This document shows positions 39,011 to 47,968 of a DNA stretch of 64,000 nucleotides, piece after piece (position 1 is the first letter of the stretch; each line of letters opens with the position of its first letter). The translations under genes and the position numbers were made by a program. This DNA is from UBA4744 sp963717135. Its GTDB lineage: Bacteria > Actinomycetota > Acidimicrobiia > Spongiisociales > UBA4744. Where the stretch lies: NCBI GenBank assembly GCA_963717135.1, contig CAVQVN010000004.1, forward strand, positions 124,001 to 188,000, written 5' to 3'. The notes below the pieces were generated by a model that was given only the letters and a program-made list of their open reading frames with translations, had not been told where the DNA came from and searched no databases.

Positions 39011-39472
39011 GTGAGCAACAGGCTGTATTTCGCATACACCGCCCTCATCTCGCCGCGCCGAATGGCGGAGGCAGTTCCCGATGCCAAGTTCAAGTTCATC
39101 GCTCACCTTCCGGAAACCCGTCTGATCTTCCCCCATAGCAACGGCACCTGGGAGGGAGGCCTGCCATCGGTTCGCCCGGAACCCGGCAACACGGTATGGG
39201 GCGCAGTCTTCGAAGTGCCCGCCAAATACGTAGCCGACCTGGACGCGGTCGAGGCCAAGGAAGGACGTATCCCGACCGAGGAGTTCAGCGCAGTCGATCG
39301 GGAAGGACATCGCCACCCGGTCCTCACCCATGTTCACAACGGGTCGGCCGGGGACGGGCAAACCCCGTCCCGGGAGTACATGCGCCTCGTAGTCGAAGGC
39401 GGCCACCATTGGAAACTACCGACCGGATGGGTAGCCGGGCTCGAGGAATACGTCGAAGAACCACTGTATTAG
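39011..39472 (+). CDS. Gamma-glutamylcyclotransferase-like protein
   Basis: A 153-residue protein resembling the AIG2/GGCT fold: RLYFAYTALISPRRM at the N-terminus, GNTVWGAVFEVPAKYVADLDAVE(A)KEG near residue 65, and a C-terminal YMRLVVEGGHHWKLP. The usual YGSN turn is YTAL here, so activity is uncertain. I choose the GTG at 39011, behind GAGGAG; a TTG at 39002 is in frame. A TACAAT at 38973-38978 could be its -10. No other feature is seen upstream. Confidence 0.7.
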   Translation: MSNRLYFAYTALISPRRMAEAVPDAKFKFIAHLPETRLIFPHSNGTWEGGLPSVRPEPGNTVWGAVFEVPAKYVADLDAVEAKEGRIPTEEFSAVDREGHRHPVLTHVHNGSAGDGQTPSREYMRLVVEGGHHWKLPTGWVAGLEEYVEEPLY

Positions 39473-39518
39473 CTGTCCGCCGTCCGCCGTCCGCTGTCCC
39501 TGTCCCCTGTCCGCCGTT
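39471..39518. repeat. Heptamer array 10
   Basis: Units AGCTGTC, CGCCGTC, CGCCGTC, CGCTGTC, a six-base CCTGTC, CCCTGTC, CGCCGTT. The array starts within the TAG stop (39470-39472) of the cyclotransferase-like gene. Confidence 0.75.
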
Positions 39519-39539
39519 GTGGGGCAGGGAACCAAGGGA

Positions 39540-39575
39540 CCAAGATGCCGGGTCCTACGGGACCCGGCATCTTGG
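39540..39575. terminator. Bidirectional terminator hairpin
   Basis: CCAAGATGCCGGGTCC (39540-39555) pairs perfectly with GGACCCGGCATCTTGG (39560-39575) around TACG. It lies between the convergent cyclotransferase-like and aquaporin genes and can serve both. Confidence 0.88.
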
Positions 39576-39593
39576 ATCAGTGTCTTGTTTTGG

Positions 39594-40256
39594 CTAGGCG
39601 GCTTCAGCAACCGCGTCTGCGTGGAACAGGCGGTAGAGGGCCCATCCAATTACCGCACCGACCAGCGGAGCGACAATGTACAGCCACAAATCTGGTGCGT
39701 TATTGCCGATGACCGCGGGTCCAAACGAACGAGCCGGATTCACCGATGATCCCGTGAACGGGATGGCCGCCAGATGGACTGCTACCAGGGTCAACGAGAT
39801 CGCCATCCCGGCCGTTGCAGCAGACCGTTTCGTCGACGTGAGGATGACGAGCACGAAGATGGCGGTCAGGACTGCTTCGACCAGGAAGCCTTCCCATGCC
39901 TCAACGCCCTCACCGAGACGCGTGTAGGTAGCCCGCACGCCGGCCTGCTCGGCCACCGCCAATATGGTCAGCGAGGCAAGCAGGGCGCCGACAATCTGGC
40001 CGATCCAATATCCGACCAGATCCGTGAAATCGACCCTCTTGTCGAGGAAGGCGGCCAGCGTGACGGCCGGGTTGAAGTGACCACCCGACACGTCACCCAC
40101 TGCGTATATCCCGGCCAGCAACGCCAGCCCGAAAGCAAATGCCACTGCGACCACCAATGGTCCGCCTGTGGCGGTGACGGCGAGGATTGCCATCGAACCG
40201 ACCCCTACCAGGATGTAGGTACCGATGGTCTCCGCCAAGTACTTGTTGATGACCAA
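39594..40256 (-). CDS. Aquaporin (MIP family)
   Basis: A 220-residue water or small-solute channel with six helices and both NPA boxes: GGHFNPAVTLA (about residue 56) and SSVNPARSFGPA (about residue 170). The Arg after the second box, and Phe/His near the filter (AFGLALLAGIY; VHLAAIPFTG), fit the aquaporin rather than the glycerol group, though this is not certain. I prefer the TTG start at 40256, preceded by GGGAGAG; an in-frame ATG at 40298 would add 14 charged residues. Confidence 0.92.
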   Translation of the reverse strand: MVINKYLAETIGTYILVGVGSMAILAVTATGGPLVVAVAFAFGLALLAGIYAVGDVSGGHFNPAVTLAAFLDKRVDFTDLVGYWIGQIVGALLASLTILAVAEQAGVRATYTRLGEGVEAWEGFLVEAVLTAIFVLVILTSTKRSAATAGMAISLTLVAVHLAAIPFTGSSVNPARSFGPAVIGNNAPDLWLYIVAPLVGAVIGWALYRLFHADAVAEAA

Positions 40257-40388
40257 AGCTCTCTCCCTTCGCTCACGACCGTTGACTTTGACCTTCACGA
40301 AGCCGAAAGAGTTTCACCCGGCGCGGGTCGGCCACAGCCGGGAAGGGCCCCACTAACGTGGTTCGAGATCGGGCTTGGAGGAACCGGA

Positions 40389-40751
40389 GTGGCGATTCGC
40401 TGGAAGGCAGTGTTGATCGGCGCCGCCGCCGGCCTGTTGACGACCGTGCTCGGAGGCCTGGTCGCCTCCCTGGCGGCCGGAACGCTGGGGGCCGACGATC
40501 CCTTCTCGCTGGGGGTCGTTATCGGTGCGGCGGTCGGCCTCCTCGTCGCCGGCATCACGACCGCCAAATTCGTCATCGACCAGCGGGAATTGCACGGCTC
40601 ATTTGCGGCTTTGCTGACGGTGTTGGTAGTGGGCACCGACGCACTGCTGCGCGGGAGCACCGCCACCCCGGTCACCCTGGCCGGATATGCGGTGCTGGCT
40701 GCGCTGCTCGGAGCAGTGGGTGGTCGGCTCGGCCGACGCGGAGAGCGGTGA
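40389..40751 (+). CDS. Small membrane protein, TIGR04086-like
   Basis: A 120-residue protein with four hydrophobic helices (about residues 6-29, 37-55, 66-82 and 92-113) and a basic end (GRLGRRGER). The start is GTG 40389 behind GGAGG; the frame is open far upstream, but that part is antisense to the aquaporin gene. It resembles small actinobacterial/firmicute membrane proteins of the TIGR04086 type; the function is unknown. It lies 39 nt upstream of rnpB. Confidence 0.7.
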   Translation: MAIRWKAVLIGAAAGLLTTVLGGLVASLAAGTLGADDPFSLGVVIGAAVGLLVAGITTAKFVIDQRELHGSFAALLTVLVVGTDALLRGSTATPVTLAGYAVLAALLGAVGGRLGRRGER

Positions 40752-40790
40752 TGTCTGTACTCAACGACACCAAGGCGTTATCCTATTTGG

Positions 40791-41212
40791 GCGAGTCCGC
40801 CGGACGGTCGCTGCGGGTTTTTCGGAACTCGTAGAGGAAAGTCCGGACTCCACAGGGTGCGGTGCTGGATAACGTCCAGGCGGCGTGAGCCGACGGAAAG
40901 TGCCACAGAGAACAGACGGCCGATGGGGCCCGACCGTCTTGCGACGGCCAGGGGCGGGGTTTCGATCCCGCAGTGGTGTGATGAGCATCACTTCACAGGC
41001 AAAGGTGAAACGGTGGTGTAAGAGACCACCAGCGGGCCGGGCAACCGGCCCGGCTCGGCAAACCCCACCGGGAGCAAGGCCAAGCAGGGAGCGGGTGACC
41101 CGCCCTATCTCCCAGGTAGGCCGCAACGAGGCAGATGGTGACATTTGCCCCAGATAGATGACCGTCGCCGATCTCAGGATCGGCACAGAATCCGGCTTAT
41201 AGGCGGACTCGC
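40791..41212 (+). ncRNA. rnpB: RNase P RNA (class A)
   Basis: The ribozyme part of RNase P, which trims 5' ends of tRNAs. The ends pair as helix P1: GCGAGTCCGCC (40791-40801) with GGCGGACTCGC (41202-41212). The universally conserved GAGGAAAGTCCGGACTCC block is at about 40833-40850, and the matching 3' block ACAGAATCCGGCTTATAGG ends P4 at about 41184-41202. GAGCAAGGCCAAGCAGGGAG-like and CAACGAGGCAGATG elements lie between. TATCCT at 40779-40784 is a possible -10 element. Confidence 0.97.
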
Positions 41213-41220
41213 GGGTTTGG

Positions 41221-41248
41221 AAGAGGGCCCCCGGAAGGGGGCCCTCTT
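41221..41248 (+). terminator. Intrinsic terminator of rnpB
   Basis: AAGAGGGCCCCC (41221-41232) pairs perfectly with GGGGGCCCTCTT (41237-41248) around GGAA, followed by ATTT. It starts 9 nt after the RNase P RNA. Confidence 0.92.
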
Positions 41249-41426
41249 ATTTGGACCCGCTACCCCGTTGAAACTCGTTCACGTGGGGCCGCCTCCGCAG
41301 GTAGACCGGGGCGCATGGGGCGTCTTCAGGTAGGTACGAATGGCGCTGAGCCTGGGCCGAACGGCGGGTATCGCCCCGGTAGGTCATCGCTACACTCGGA
41401 TTAACGCCGTCTGGACTGGAGTTTCC

Positions 41427-43163
41427 ATGATCACGAGCGCTCCTTACGTCGAGCCACGTAGCCCGGTTCCCAGCGATCTCGACATCGCCCAAGAGGCACC
41501 CGTCGAACCGATTTTGTCGGTCGCCGAACGAGTCGGACTGACCCCCGACGACCTCGAGCTGTACGGCAAGTACAAGGCCAAGGTCCACCTGGACGTTCGC
41601 GAGAGACTGGCCGGGCAACCTCTCGGCAAGTACATCGACGTGACCGCCATTACCCCGACGCCGCTCGGAGAGGGGAAGACGACTACGGCGATCGGCCTCA
41701 GCCAGGGTCTCGGACAGCTCGGCCACAAGGTATTCTCGACGATCCGCCAGCCCAGCATGGGCCCGACCTTCGGTATCAAGGGGGGAGCCGCCGGAGGGGG
41801 CTACAGCCAGGTAATCCCGATGGAGGACTTCAATCTCCACCTGACCGGTGATCTACATGCCGTGGCCGCTGCCAACAACCTCCTCGCGGCGGCCGTCGAC
41901 AACCATCTCACTCACGGAAATCAACTGAATCTGAACCCGTACTCCATCACCTGGCAGCGGGTCGTGGACCTCAACGACCGTGCTCTGCGCAACGTCGTTA
42001 TAGGTCTGGGCGGCAAAGCCAACGGCAATCCTCGCGAGGCCGGATTCGACATAGCAGTGGCGTCTGAGGTCATGGCCATTCTGGCCCTGGCCACCGATCT
42101 CGATGATCTCCGCCAACGGCTGGGCCGCATTGTCGTCGGCACGACGTTCGAAGGACAGGCGGTAACGGCTGAGGACCTGAAAGTGGCAGGAGCAATGACG
42201 GTCCTCATGCGGGACGCTCTCATGCCGACTTTGATGCAGACCCTCGAGCACACACCGGCCTTGGTGCATGCCGGACCGTTTGCCAATATCGCTCACGGCA
42301 ACTCCAGCGTCATCGCCGACCAAATCGCGCTCCGGTTGGGGGACTATGTCGTCACCGAATCCGGTTTTGGCGCCGACATCGGCATGGAAAAGTTCATGGA
42401 CATCAAATGCCGGGCAAGCGGCCTGACTCCCGATTGCGTGGTGATCGTGGCCACCATCCGCGCCCTGAAGATGCACGGAGGGATCGGTCGGGTCATCGCC
42501 GGCAAGGCTCTTCCGCCCGAATTGATTGAAGAGAACCTCCCGGGCCTGGAAGCAGGGGCAGCCAATCTCGTTGCCCACATCGGAATCGCCAAGAGGTTTG
42601 GAGTTCCGGTCGTGGTCGCAGTGAACCGATTCTCCACCGACACCGAGAATGAGATCGCCTTGCTCGAGAAGATCTCGGTCGAGGCCGGGGCCGAGGCGGC
42701 CGTGATGACCGATCACTGGTCGAAAGGCGGCAAAGGCTCGATCGCCCTGGCCGAAGCCGTCGTCAAGGCGTGCGAACAGCCCAAGGATTTCCAGTTCCTC
42801 TACCCCCTCGACATCCCGATTCGGGACAAGATCGAGGTGATCGCCACCAAGGTGTACGGCGCCAACGGTGTCGATTTCCTCGAGGCGGCCGAAGCGAAGC
42901 TCAAGCTCTATACCGATCTGGGCTACGACCGCCTTCCCATCTGTATGGCCAAGACCCATCTCAGTCTCAGCCATGAACCCAAATGGAAAGGTGTTCCCAA
43001 GGACTTCAGGCTGCCGGTCCGTGATATCCGGGCCAGCATTGGAGCCGGTTTCCTCTACCCGCTATGCGGAACGATGCGGACCATGCCGGGACTGCCTTCC
43101 CACCCCGCCTTCGAGAACGTCGATCTGGACACCAAAACCGGTCGTGTCATAGGCCTCTTCTGA
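41427..43163 (+). CDS. fhs: Formate-tetrahydrofolate ligase
   Basis: The enzyme makes 10-formyl-THF from formate, THF and ATP. The 578-residue length is normal. The P-loop is TPTPLGEGKTTT (about residues 76-87), then RQPSMGPTFGIKGGAAGGGYSQV and FNLHLTGDLHAV (about 135-147), and GFGADIGMEKFMDIKCR near 310, all family hallmarks. I choose the ATG at 41427, 6 nt after GGAG; a longer frame from 41340 adds unconserved residues. The 178 nt between the rnpB terminator and this start hold no clear riboswitch. Confidence 0.96.
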   Translation: MITSAPYVEPRSPVPSDLDIAQEAPVEPILSVAERVGLTPDDLELYGKYKAKVHLDVRERLAGQPLGKYIDVTAITPTPLGEGKTTTAIGLSQGLGQLGHKVFSTIRQPSMGPTFGIKGGAAGGGYSQVIPMEDFNLHLTGDLHAVAAANNLLAAAVDNHLTHGNQLNLNPYSITWQRVVDLNDRALRNVVIGLGGKANGNPREAGFDIAVASEVMAILALATDLDDLRQRLGRIVVGTTFEGQAVTAEDLKVAGAMTVLMRDALMPTLMQTLEHTPALVHAGPFANIAHGNSSVIADQIALRLGDYVVTESGFGADIGMEKFMDIKCRASGLTPDCVVIVATIRALKMHGGIGRVIAGKALPPELIEENLPGLEAGAANLVAHIGIAKRFGVPVVVAVNRFSTDTENEIALLEKISVEAGAEAAVMTDHWSKGGKGSIALAEAVVKACEQPKDFQFLYPLDIPIRDKIEVIATKVYGANGVDFLEAAEAKLKLYTDLGYDRLPICMAKTHLSLSHEPKWKGVPKDFRLPVRDIRASIGAGFLYPLCGTMRTMPGLPSHPAFENVDLDTKTGRVIGLF

Positions 43164-43199
43164 ACGGTTGAGATCACCCACGGGTGATTTCAACCGTTC
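43162..43199 (+). terminator. Terminator hairpin of fhs
   Basis: An 18-bp stem with one G-U pair: GAACGGTTGAGATCACCC (43162-43179) against GGGTGATTTCAACCGTTC (43182-43199). It begins inside the TGA stop of fhs. The two-base tip must open to a larger loop. Confidence 0.85.
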
Positions 43200-43285
43200 T
43201 TGCGTCGATCTAGTGCGGCTGCGGTAGGTTTTTGACGCAGGAACGGAATGGGGCGACGGCGCCGCTAACGTTTCTGGTCAAGCAG

Positions 43286-44707
43286 ATGCTGTTCCCTACC
43301 GTCGACTTCGCCGTTTTCTTCGTGGTGGTGCTCACCGCCAACTGGTTCCTCATGCCCCACCAGAAGGCCTGGCGGATCGTCATGCTGGCCGCCAGCTTCT
43401 TCTTCTACGGATCCTGGGACTACCGGTTTACAGCTCTCCTGGCCGGATCGATCCTCATCAATCAGGCGTTTGCGGTGGCCATCCACCGTTCGACCGGGCG
43501 CCGCCGTCACCGCCTGGTCTTCGGGGCGGTGGTCGCCAACCTGGCCATTCTCGGGTTCTTCAAGTATTACGGGTTCATGGTCACTTCGGTGGCGAACACT
43601 CTCGAAGCCATCGGTCTGCAGGCCTCGCTCCCCCTTCTCCAGGTGGTGTTGCCGGTCGGTATCTCGTTCTTCACATTCCAGGCACTCAGCTACGTGATCG
43701 ATATCTACCGCGGCAAGTTCGAACCCGTTCCATTGCTCGATTTCGGCGTGTACCTGAGCTTCTTCCCCCAGCTGGTGGCCGGGCCGATCGTCCGGGCCGG
43801 CGAGTTCCTCCCCCAGATGAAAGAGCCGCGCGACCCTCGCCGGCTCGACTCCTCTCGAGCCTTCTATCTGATCGTGGCGGGACTGGCCAAAAAAGTCGTG
43901 ATCGCCGACTTCCTGGCGACCCAGATCGTCGACGGCGTCTTTACGACACCCGGTCAGTTCTCGTCACTGGAAGTGCTGGTCGGGATATACGGCTACGCCG
44001 TACAGATCTACTGCGATTTCAGCGCGTATTCGGACATCGCCATTGGAGTGGCCTTGCTGCTCGGCTTCTCCTTCCCAGACAATTTCAACGCTCCGTACAC
44101 CGCAGTGTCGATCAGAGACTTCTGGCGTCGCTGGCATATGACCCTGTCACGATGGCTGCGCGATTATCTGTACGTCCCGCTGGGCGGGTCGCGGGGCAGA
44201 CGCTCTGCCACCTACCGGAATCTGATGCTCACCATGCTGCTGGGTGGTCTGTGGCATGGTGCGGCCTGGAGTTTCGTTCTATGGGGTGGTCTGCACGGCG
44301 GCTGGCTGGCTTTCGAACGGTGGCAAGGCGAGCGGCGCCAAGCCCGGGGGTTGCCCGAACCTCCCGATACGGTCGGACGGCGGGTCTTCAACCGCTTCGT
44401 GATCTTCCACGTCGTGTGCCTCGGCTGGGTGCTCTTCCGGGCCGGCTCGGTCACGGTCGCGTGGGATGTGTTGTCCCGCCTGGTCACGGGCTGGGGGCCC
44501 TCCCCGGCCATCACTCCGGCCATCCTCCTGGCCATCGCCATTGGCATAGGATCCCAATACGTGTCGCGCGGAATCGTGGTCAGAGTTCAAGCCGCCTTCT
44601 CTCGCCTGGCTCCGGTCCTCCAAGGTGTCGTCCTGGCCCTGGCGCTGGCGGCCATCGACGGCCTGGGTCAGGAAGGCGTGGCCGCCTTCATCTATTTCCA
44701 ATTCTGA
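43286..44707 (+). CDS. MBOAT-family membrane O-acyltransferase (AlgI-like)
   Basis: A 473-residue polytopic enzyme that moves acyl (usually acetyl) groups across the membrane to polysaccharides. MLFPTVDFAVFFV is the normal AlgI/DltB-like start. The MBOAT core has RDFWRRWHMTLSRWLRDYLYVPLGGSR (about residue 277) and the catalytic His in MLLGGLWHGAAWSFVLWGG (about 317). I choose the ATG at 43286; a TTG at 43232 is in frame and has a weak ribosome-binding site. It is followed 4 nt later by an SGNH protein. Confidence 0.9.
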   Translation: MLFPTVDFAVFFVVVLTANWFLMPHQKAWRIVMLAASFFFYGSWDYRFTALLAGSILINQAFAVAIHRSTGRRRHRLVFGAVVANLAILGFFKYYGFMVTSVANTLEAIGLQASLPLLQVVLPVGISFFTFQALSYVIDIYRGKFEPVPLLDFGVYLSFFPQLVAGPIVRAGEFLPQMKEPRDPRRLDSSRAFYLIVAGLAKKVVIADFLATQIVDGVFTTPGQFSSLEVLVGIYGYAVQIYCDFSAYSDIAIGVALLLGFSFPDNFNAPYTAVSIRDFWRRWHMTLSRWLRDYLYVPLGGSRGRRSATYRNLMLTMLLGGLWHGAAWSFVLWGGLHGGWLAFERWQGERRQARGLPEPPDTVGRRVFNRFVIFHVVCLGWVLFRAGSVTVAWDVLSRLVTGWGPSPAITPAILLAIAIGIGSQYVSRGIVVRVQAAFSRLAPVLQGVVLALALAAIDGLGQEGVAAFIYFQF

Positions 44708-44711
44708 TGCC

Positions 44712-45722
44712 ATGAACACCCACACGCACCGCCAGCCCCGACGCCGATCCCCGGCCGGCCATGTCCTTTTGGCCGTCCTGGTCGCCCTCGTCCTGGGTTC
44801 CTTGCTCAACGCCCGGGCATTGGAACGCACCGCCAACAACCTCCCCTACGGGACCACCCGGACGGTGGCGGTAGCCCTCACCGGACCTCTGCGGGCCGTG
44901 AGTTCGTTCTTTCTGCTCGACCGGCCCCGCCTGGCTCTAGACAACCTGCTCGGTCGTTCGGACTCTCCCACCACTGCCGTAGAGGTGGACTCGCCCGACC
45001 CCGATCCCGCAGGTCCCAACCCACCCTCCTCGACAACGACCACCTCTACTCCGACCGATCGTGTCCAGCTGCGCACTCCCACGGCGGCAGATCCGCTCGA
45101 TGTCTGGGTCATCGGCGATTCGCTGATGGAGTTGCTCGGACCATCCATCGTCAACGCCGGCGAGGACAGCGGTCTGGTCCGTGCCACGGTCGATTTTCGA
45201 TTTGTGTCCGGTCTCACCAGACGTGATTACTTCGACTGGCCTGCCTATGCGGCCCAACAACTGCCCGACCTGCAGCCGGAGGTGGTCATCGCCATGTATG
45301 GCGGCAACGACGGGCAGGACGCCAACGTCGATGGGGTGATCGTCGAACGCTGGACGCCCGAATGGATCGAGTTCTATCGCGGCCGGGTGGCCGAGGCGAT
45401 GGACACATTCGCATCAGAGGGCTCCCACGTCTACTGGATCGCTCTGCCGGTCATGGCCAGCGATCTCTTCAGCGAACACGCGCAACTGATGAACGATGTG
45501 TACCGGGAGGAGGCCGCTAAACGCCCGGCCGTGTCCATCGTCGAGTCGTGGGACCTCTTCACGGACGAGTCAGGTGAATACTCGGCTTATCTCCCCAACC
45601 GCGACGGAAACCTGGAGTTGATGCGATACGGAGACGGCGTCCACTTCACCTGGGCCGGAGCTCGTCGCCTCGCTGCCGCCGTACTCGAGCAGATGCAAGG
45701 CGACTGGACGGCAGAGGGTTAG
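44712..45722 (+). CDS. DUF459-like SGNH hydrolase/acetyltransferase
   Basis: A 336-residue protein with one N-terminal membrane anchor (about 16-34), a Pro/Ser/Thr-rich linker (about 95-120) and an SGNH domain. The nucleophile block is VIGDSLMELLG (about residue 135), the Asn block MYGGNDGQD (about residue 195) and the Asp-His block GDGVHFTWAGARRLA near the end. With the MBOAT gene it forms the usual two-part O-acetylation machine: MBOAT carries the acyl group across, the SGNH protein transfers it. The acceptor is unknown. Confidence 0.87.
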   Translation: MNTHTHRQPRRRSPAGHVLLAVLVALVLGSLLNARALERTANNLPYGTTRTVAVALTGPLRAVSSFFLLDRPRLALDNLLGRSDSPTTAVEVDSPDPDPAGPNPPSSTTTTSTPTDRVQLRTPTAADPLDVWVIGDSLMELLGPSIVNAGEDSGLVRATVDFRFVSGLTRRDYFDWPAYAAQQLPDLQPEVVIAMYGGNDGQDANVDGVIVERWTPEWIEFYRGRVAEAMDTFASEGSHVYWIALPVMASDLFSEHAQLMNDVYREEAAKRPAVSIVESWDLFTDESGEYSAYLPNRDGNLELMRYGDGVHFTWAGARRLAAAVLEQMQGDWTAEG

Positions 45723-45731
45723 TCGGCCGCC

Positions 45732-46577
45732 CTACTCGGCCAACACCAGGTCGGCGACGCCCGGCCAACCTTGTGGTCCTATGCCGTCGAGACGCACCAG
45801 TCCGGGAAGATCCACGTCCGCCCAACTGCCGTCGGCTTGCTGGACCAGCATCGGAACGTCCACTTCTTTCAACATGCCCAAATCACCGGTGGAGTCGCCC
45901 ACTCCGAAAGACTTGACAGGACCGAACTCCTCGTAGCGCGAGATGACGTACCGGACGGCCTGCCCTTTGTCGTGTTTGCCGAGCGCGGTCCAATAACGCG
46001 CCCCGTGCAACATGCGCAGGCCTCTCTTTTCGAGGCTCTCGACCAGCCGTTGTTCTCGTTCCGGCGTTGGGTCTGCCAACACAAAAGTCTCGGTGAACTC
46101 TCTAGCTCTGGCCTTGGCCGCCGCGGCCAGCGTGAGTCCGGTGAGTCTTGAGACTTCCTCAATCGAAAGGCCCCCAAAACCCCGGATCGCTACCCTCGCT
46201 TCGGCAGCCGCCTGCTCGAGTCCTTCTCGAACCTGGCGATAGGTGAGACCAAAAGTGTCCAGCTCTTGCTCGCCCTCCCCGGCTCGAGATCCCGGAAAGT
46301 CGATAGGGAAGATCACCCCGGCTCCGTTTTCGACAATAAACGGGGAATCCAGTTTCATCAGAACGCGAAGCGCCACCTGTTCGGCGCGGGTTTTCGCCGA
46401 GCAGAGCACAATGGGGATGCCCGCCTGCTGCAACCGGTTCACGGCCTCCGCCGACGGACCAGGATCGTAGGTGTCATGCGCGACCAGCGTTCCGTCTATG
46501 TCGGTGAAGACCAGGACGCGGGTCTGGTGCCCACTTGGTACCACTCGAAGATCACTCCTTGGATATCGCGCCTCCAA
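45732..46577 (-). CDS. Mannosyl-3-phosphoglycerate phosphatase-like HAD hydrolase
   Basis: A 281-residue HAD phosphatase (type IIB cap). Motif I is VFTDIDGTLV (about residue 24), with Thr/Ser motif II in VLCSAKTRAEQ, a C2 cap with FGGLSIEEVSRLTGL, and motif IV GVGDSTGDLGMLKEVDVP. The IVENGAGVIFP and ALGKHDKGQAVRYV segments match MpgP, which releases the compatible solute mannosylglycerate. The synthase is not in this window, so the substrate remains a prediction. Confidence 0.83.
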   Translation of the reverse strand: MEARYPRSDLRVVPSGHQTRVLVFTDIDGTLVAHDTYDPGPSAEAVNRLQQAGIPIVLCSAKTRAEQVALRVLMKLDSPFIVENGAGVIFPIDFPGSRAGEGEQELDTFGLTYRQVREGLEQAAAEARVAIRGFGGLSIEEVSRLTGLTLAAAAKARAREFTETFVLADPTPEREQRLVESLEKRGLRMLHGARYWTALGKHDKGQAVRYVISRYEEFGPVKSFGVGDSTGDLGMLKEVDVPMLVQQADGSWADVDLPGLVRLDGIGPQGWPGVADLVLAE

Positions 46578-46604
46578 GATAGTGCGTCCGATGCCATCTC
46601 CGGT

Positions 46605-47870
46605 CTAACCCTCGACCAGCACCGTGCCGGGGTTGTACGAGAACCAGGCGAACCAGAAGGTGTCGAGGTGGGGTATCTCGGTGAGCTTGGTTCCGGCGAG
46701 CGAACCGTCGACGGCTTCGCCGAAGACATTCCACGTGCTGCCGGTCTGCTCATCGACGAAGACTCCACCTTCCGTCTCGAAGGTCAAAGGCCGACCGTCT
46801 GCCTCGGGCACGAAGACGCCTACGCTCCCAACGTCACGCCCACCGGCAATCCGGCCGGACTCGAGAGCTGTGGCCTGGCCGGATTTCCAGAACACAACAA
46901 CAGGCTGACCGCCGACGGTGTCGGGAGTCGCCCGGGCTGTGTCCCCCGAGAGGGCTTCGAGAGTCCAGGCCTTGGCTGCTCCATCAATGGACACGCCCGT
47001 TACGCGCCGTTGTGCTCCGATCCGTTCGTCGACTTCACCTCTGAAGAGAAACGGGAATCCGGCCGGGTTGTCGTAATCCGCGTACGGGTTGGCACCATAG
47101 GACCGATTGAATCCAGTGGTATCTCGGTCGAGCACCCGTCCGTCGGGAAAGGCAGCCTTGAAATCGGCCCACCCCAGCAGCGGTGACGAAATCGGAACCA
47201 AACGCTCTCCACTCACCAGACCGGCAATTGCCTCACCGTTGTAGTGGGTCCACAACGACTCGGTTAGCCGGTCGTACATCACCAGTGCCGAGTTGTACAA
47301 GAGCCCGGATGTCCCGAAGGTGGTGACCTCGCCCTGCACCATCCTCTCGAAGGAGACCGCCGAATTGCATAGAGGACAGTATGTGATGGCGACCGGAACC
47401 TCTCCGACCACATCATTGACAATCTCATGCCAGATGAGGATTTGCACCGGGTAGGCGCGCGCATCGCCGGCAATGTCTAACACCACTACCGCTTCGTCGT
47501 CTTCGAGGTAATCGTCGGCCTCTGCCACCGAAACAAACTGAGGATCGTCTAATGCCGGGATGCCGTCGGGCACCTGGCCACGCATCAGAGCGGTGGTGTC
47601 GACCCTCGGGACGGGAAACGTTGCCGGGTACTGGTCGCCGCGGTTGGCACCTGCGAACAGGTCGAGCGCTGTTGGCTCACCCGGACCGGGGCGCGAGGTC
47701 GTGGTTGAGGCTACTGCCTCCTGGCCCGCGGTCGAAGAAATCGTGGTCTCCGGAGCATCCGCTGAAGAAGACGCGTCGGATGTCGACCGGCCGACACCAT
47801 CGCCACCGCCGGGCCCGCAGGCGGCGAGCACGATCACCAATACTGCGGCAAGAGCCGGCGACCGTTTCAT
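46605..47870 (-). CDS. DUF3179 lipoprotein
   Basis: A 421-residue lipoprotein (lipobox LAAC, followed by GPGGGD) with a Ser/Thr-rich linker and the DUF3179 domain: DARAYPVQILIWHEIVND, VAITYCPLCNSAVSFER (a conserved C-P-L-C pair), TFGTSGLLYNSALVMYDR and SLWTHYNGEAI. The C-terminal FWFAWFSYNPGT is also typical. The function of the family is unknown. I start at the ATG 47870. It is divergent from the SRAP gene. Confidence 0.9.
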   Translation of the reverse strand: MKRSPALAAVLVIVLAACGPGGGDGVGRSTSDASSSADAPETTISSTAGQEAVASTTTSRPGPGEPTALDLFAGANRGDQYPATFPVPRVDTTALMRGQVPDGIPALDDPQFVSVAEADDYLEDDEAVVVLDIAGDARAYPVQILIWHEIVNDVVGEVPVAITYCPLCNSAVSFERMVQGEVTTFGTSGLLYNSALVMYDRLTESLWTHYNGEAIAGLVSGERLVPISSPLLGWADFKAAFPDGRVLDRDTTGFNRSYGANPYADYDNPAGFPFLFRGEVDERIGAQRRVTGVSIDGAAKAWTLEALSGDTARATPDTVGGQPVVVFWKSGQATALESGRIAGGRDVGSVGVFVPEADGRPLTFETEGGVFVDEQTGSTWNVFGEAVDGSLAGTKLTEIPHLDTFWFAWFSYNPGTVLVEG

Positions 47871-47937
47871 AGGCAACTCCTCGATCCTCTCCCGGCCAAC
47901 CCCAACCCACCGGCAATATGTTCCCGATCGGGCCGGG

Positions 47938-47957
47938 ACCGTCGCATTTCCGACGGT
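47938..47957. promoter_or_regulatory. Inverted repeat between divergent DUF3179 and SRAP genes
   Basis: ACCGTCG (47938-47944) and CGACGGT (47951-47957) are perfect arms around CATTTC. A second palindrome CCCGATCGGG lies at 47923-47932. Position between two divergent starts suggests an operator, but no regulator is known. Confidence 0.35.
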
Positions 47958-47968
47958 ATGGTGGGAGC

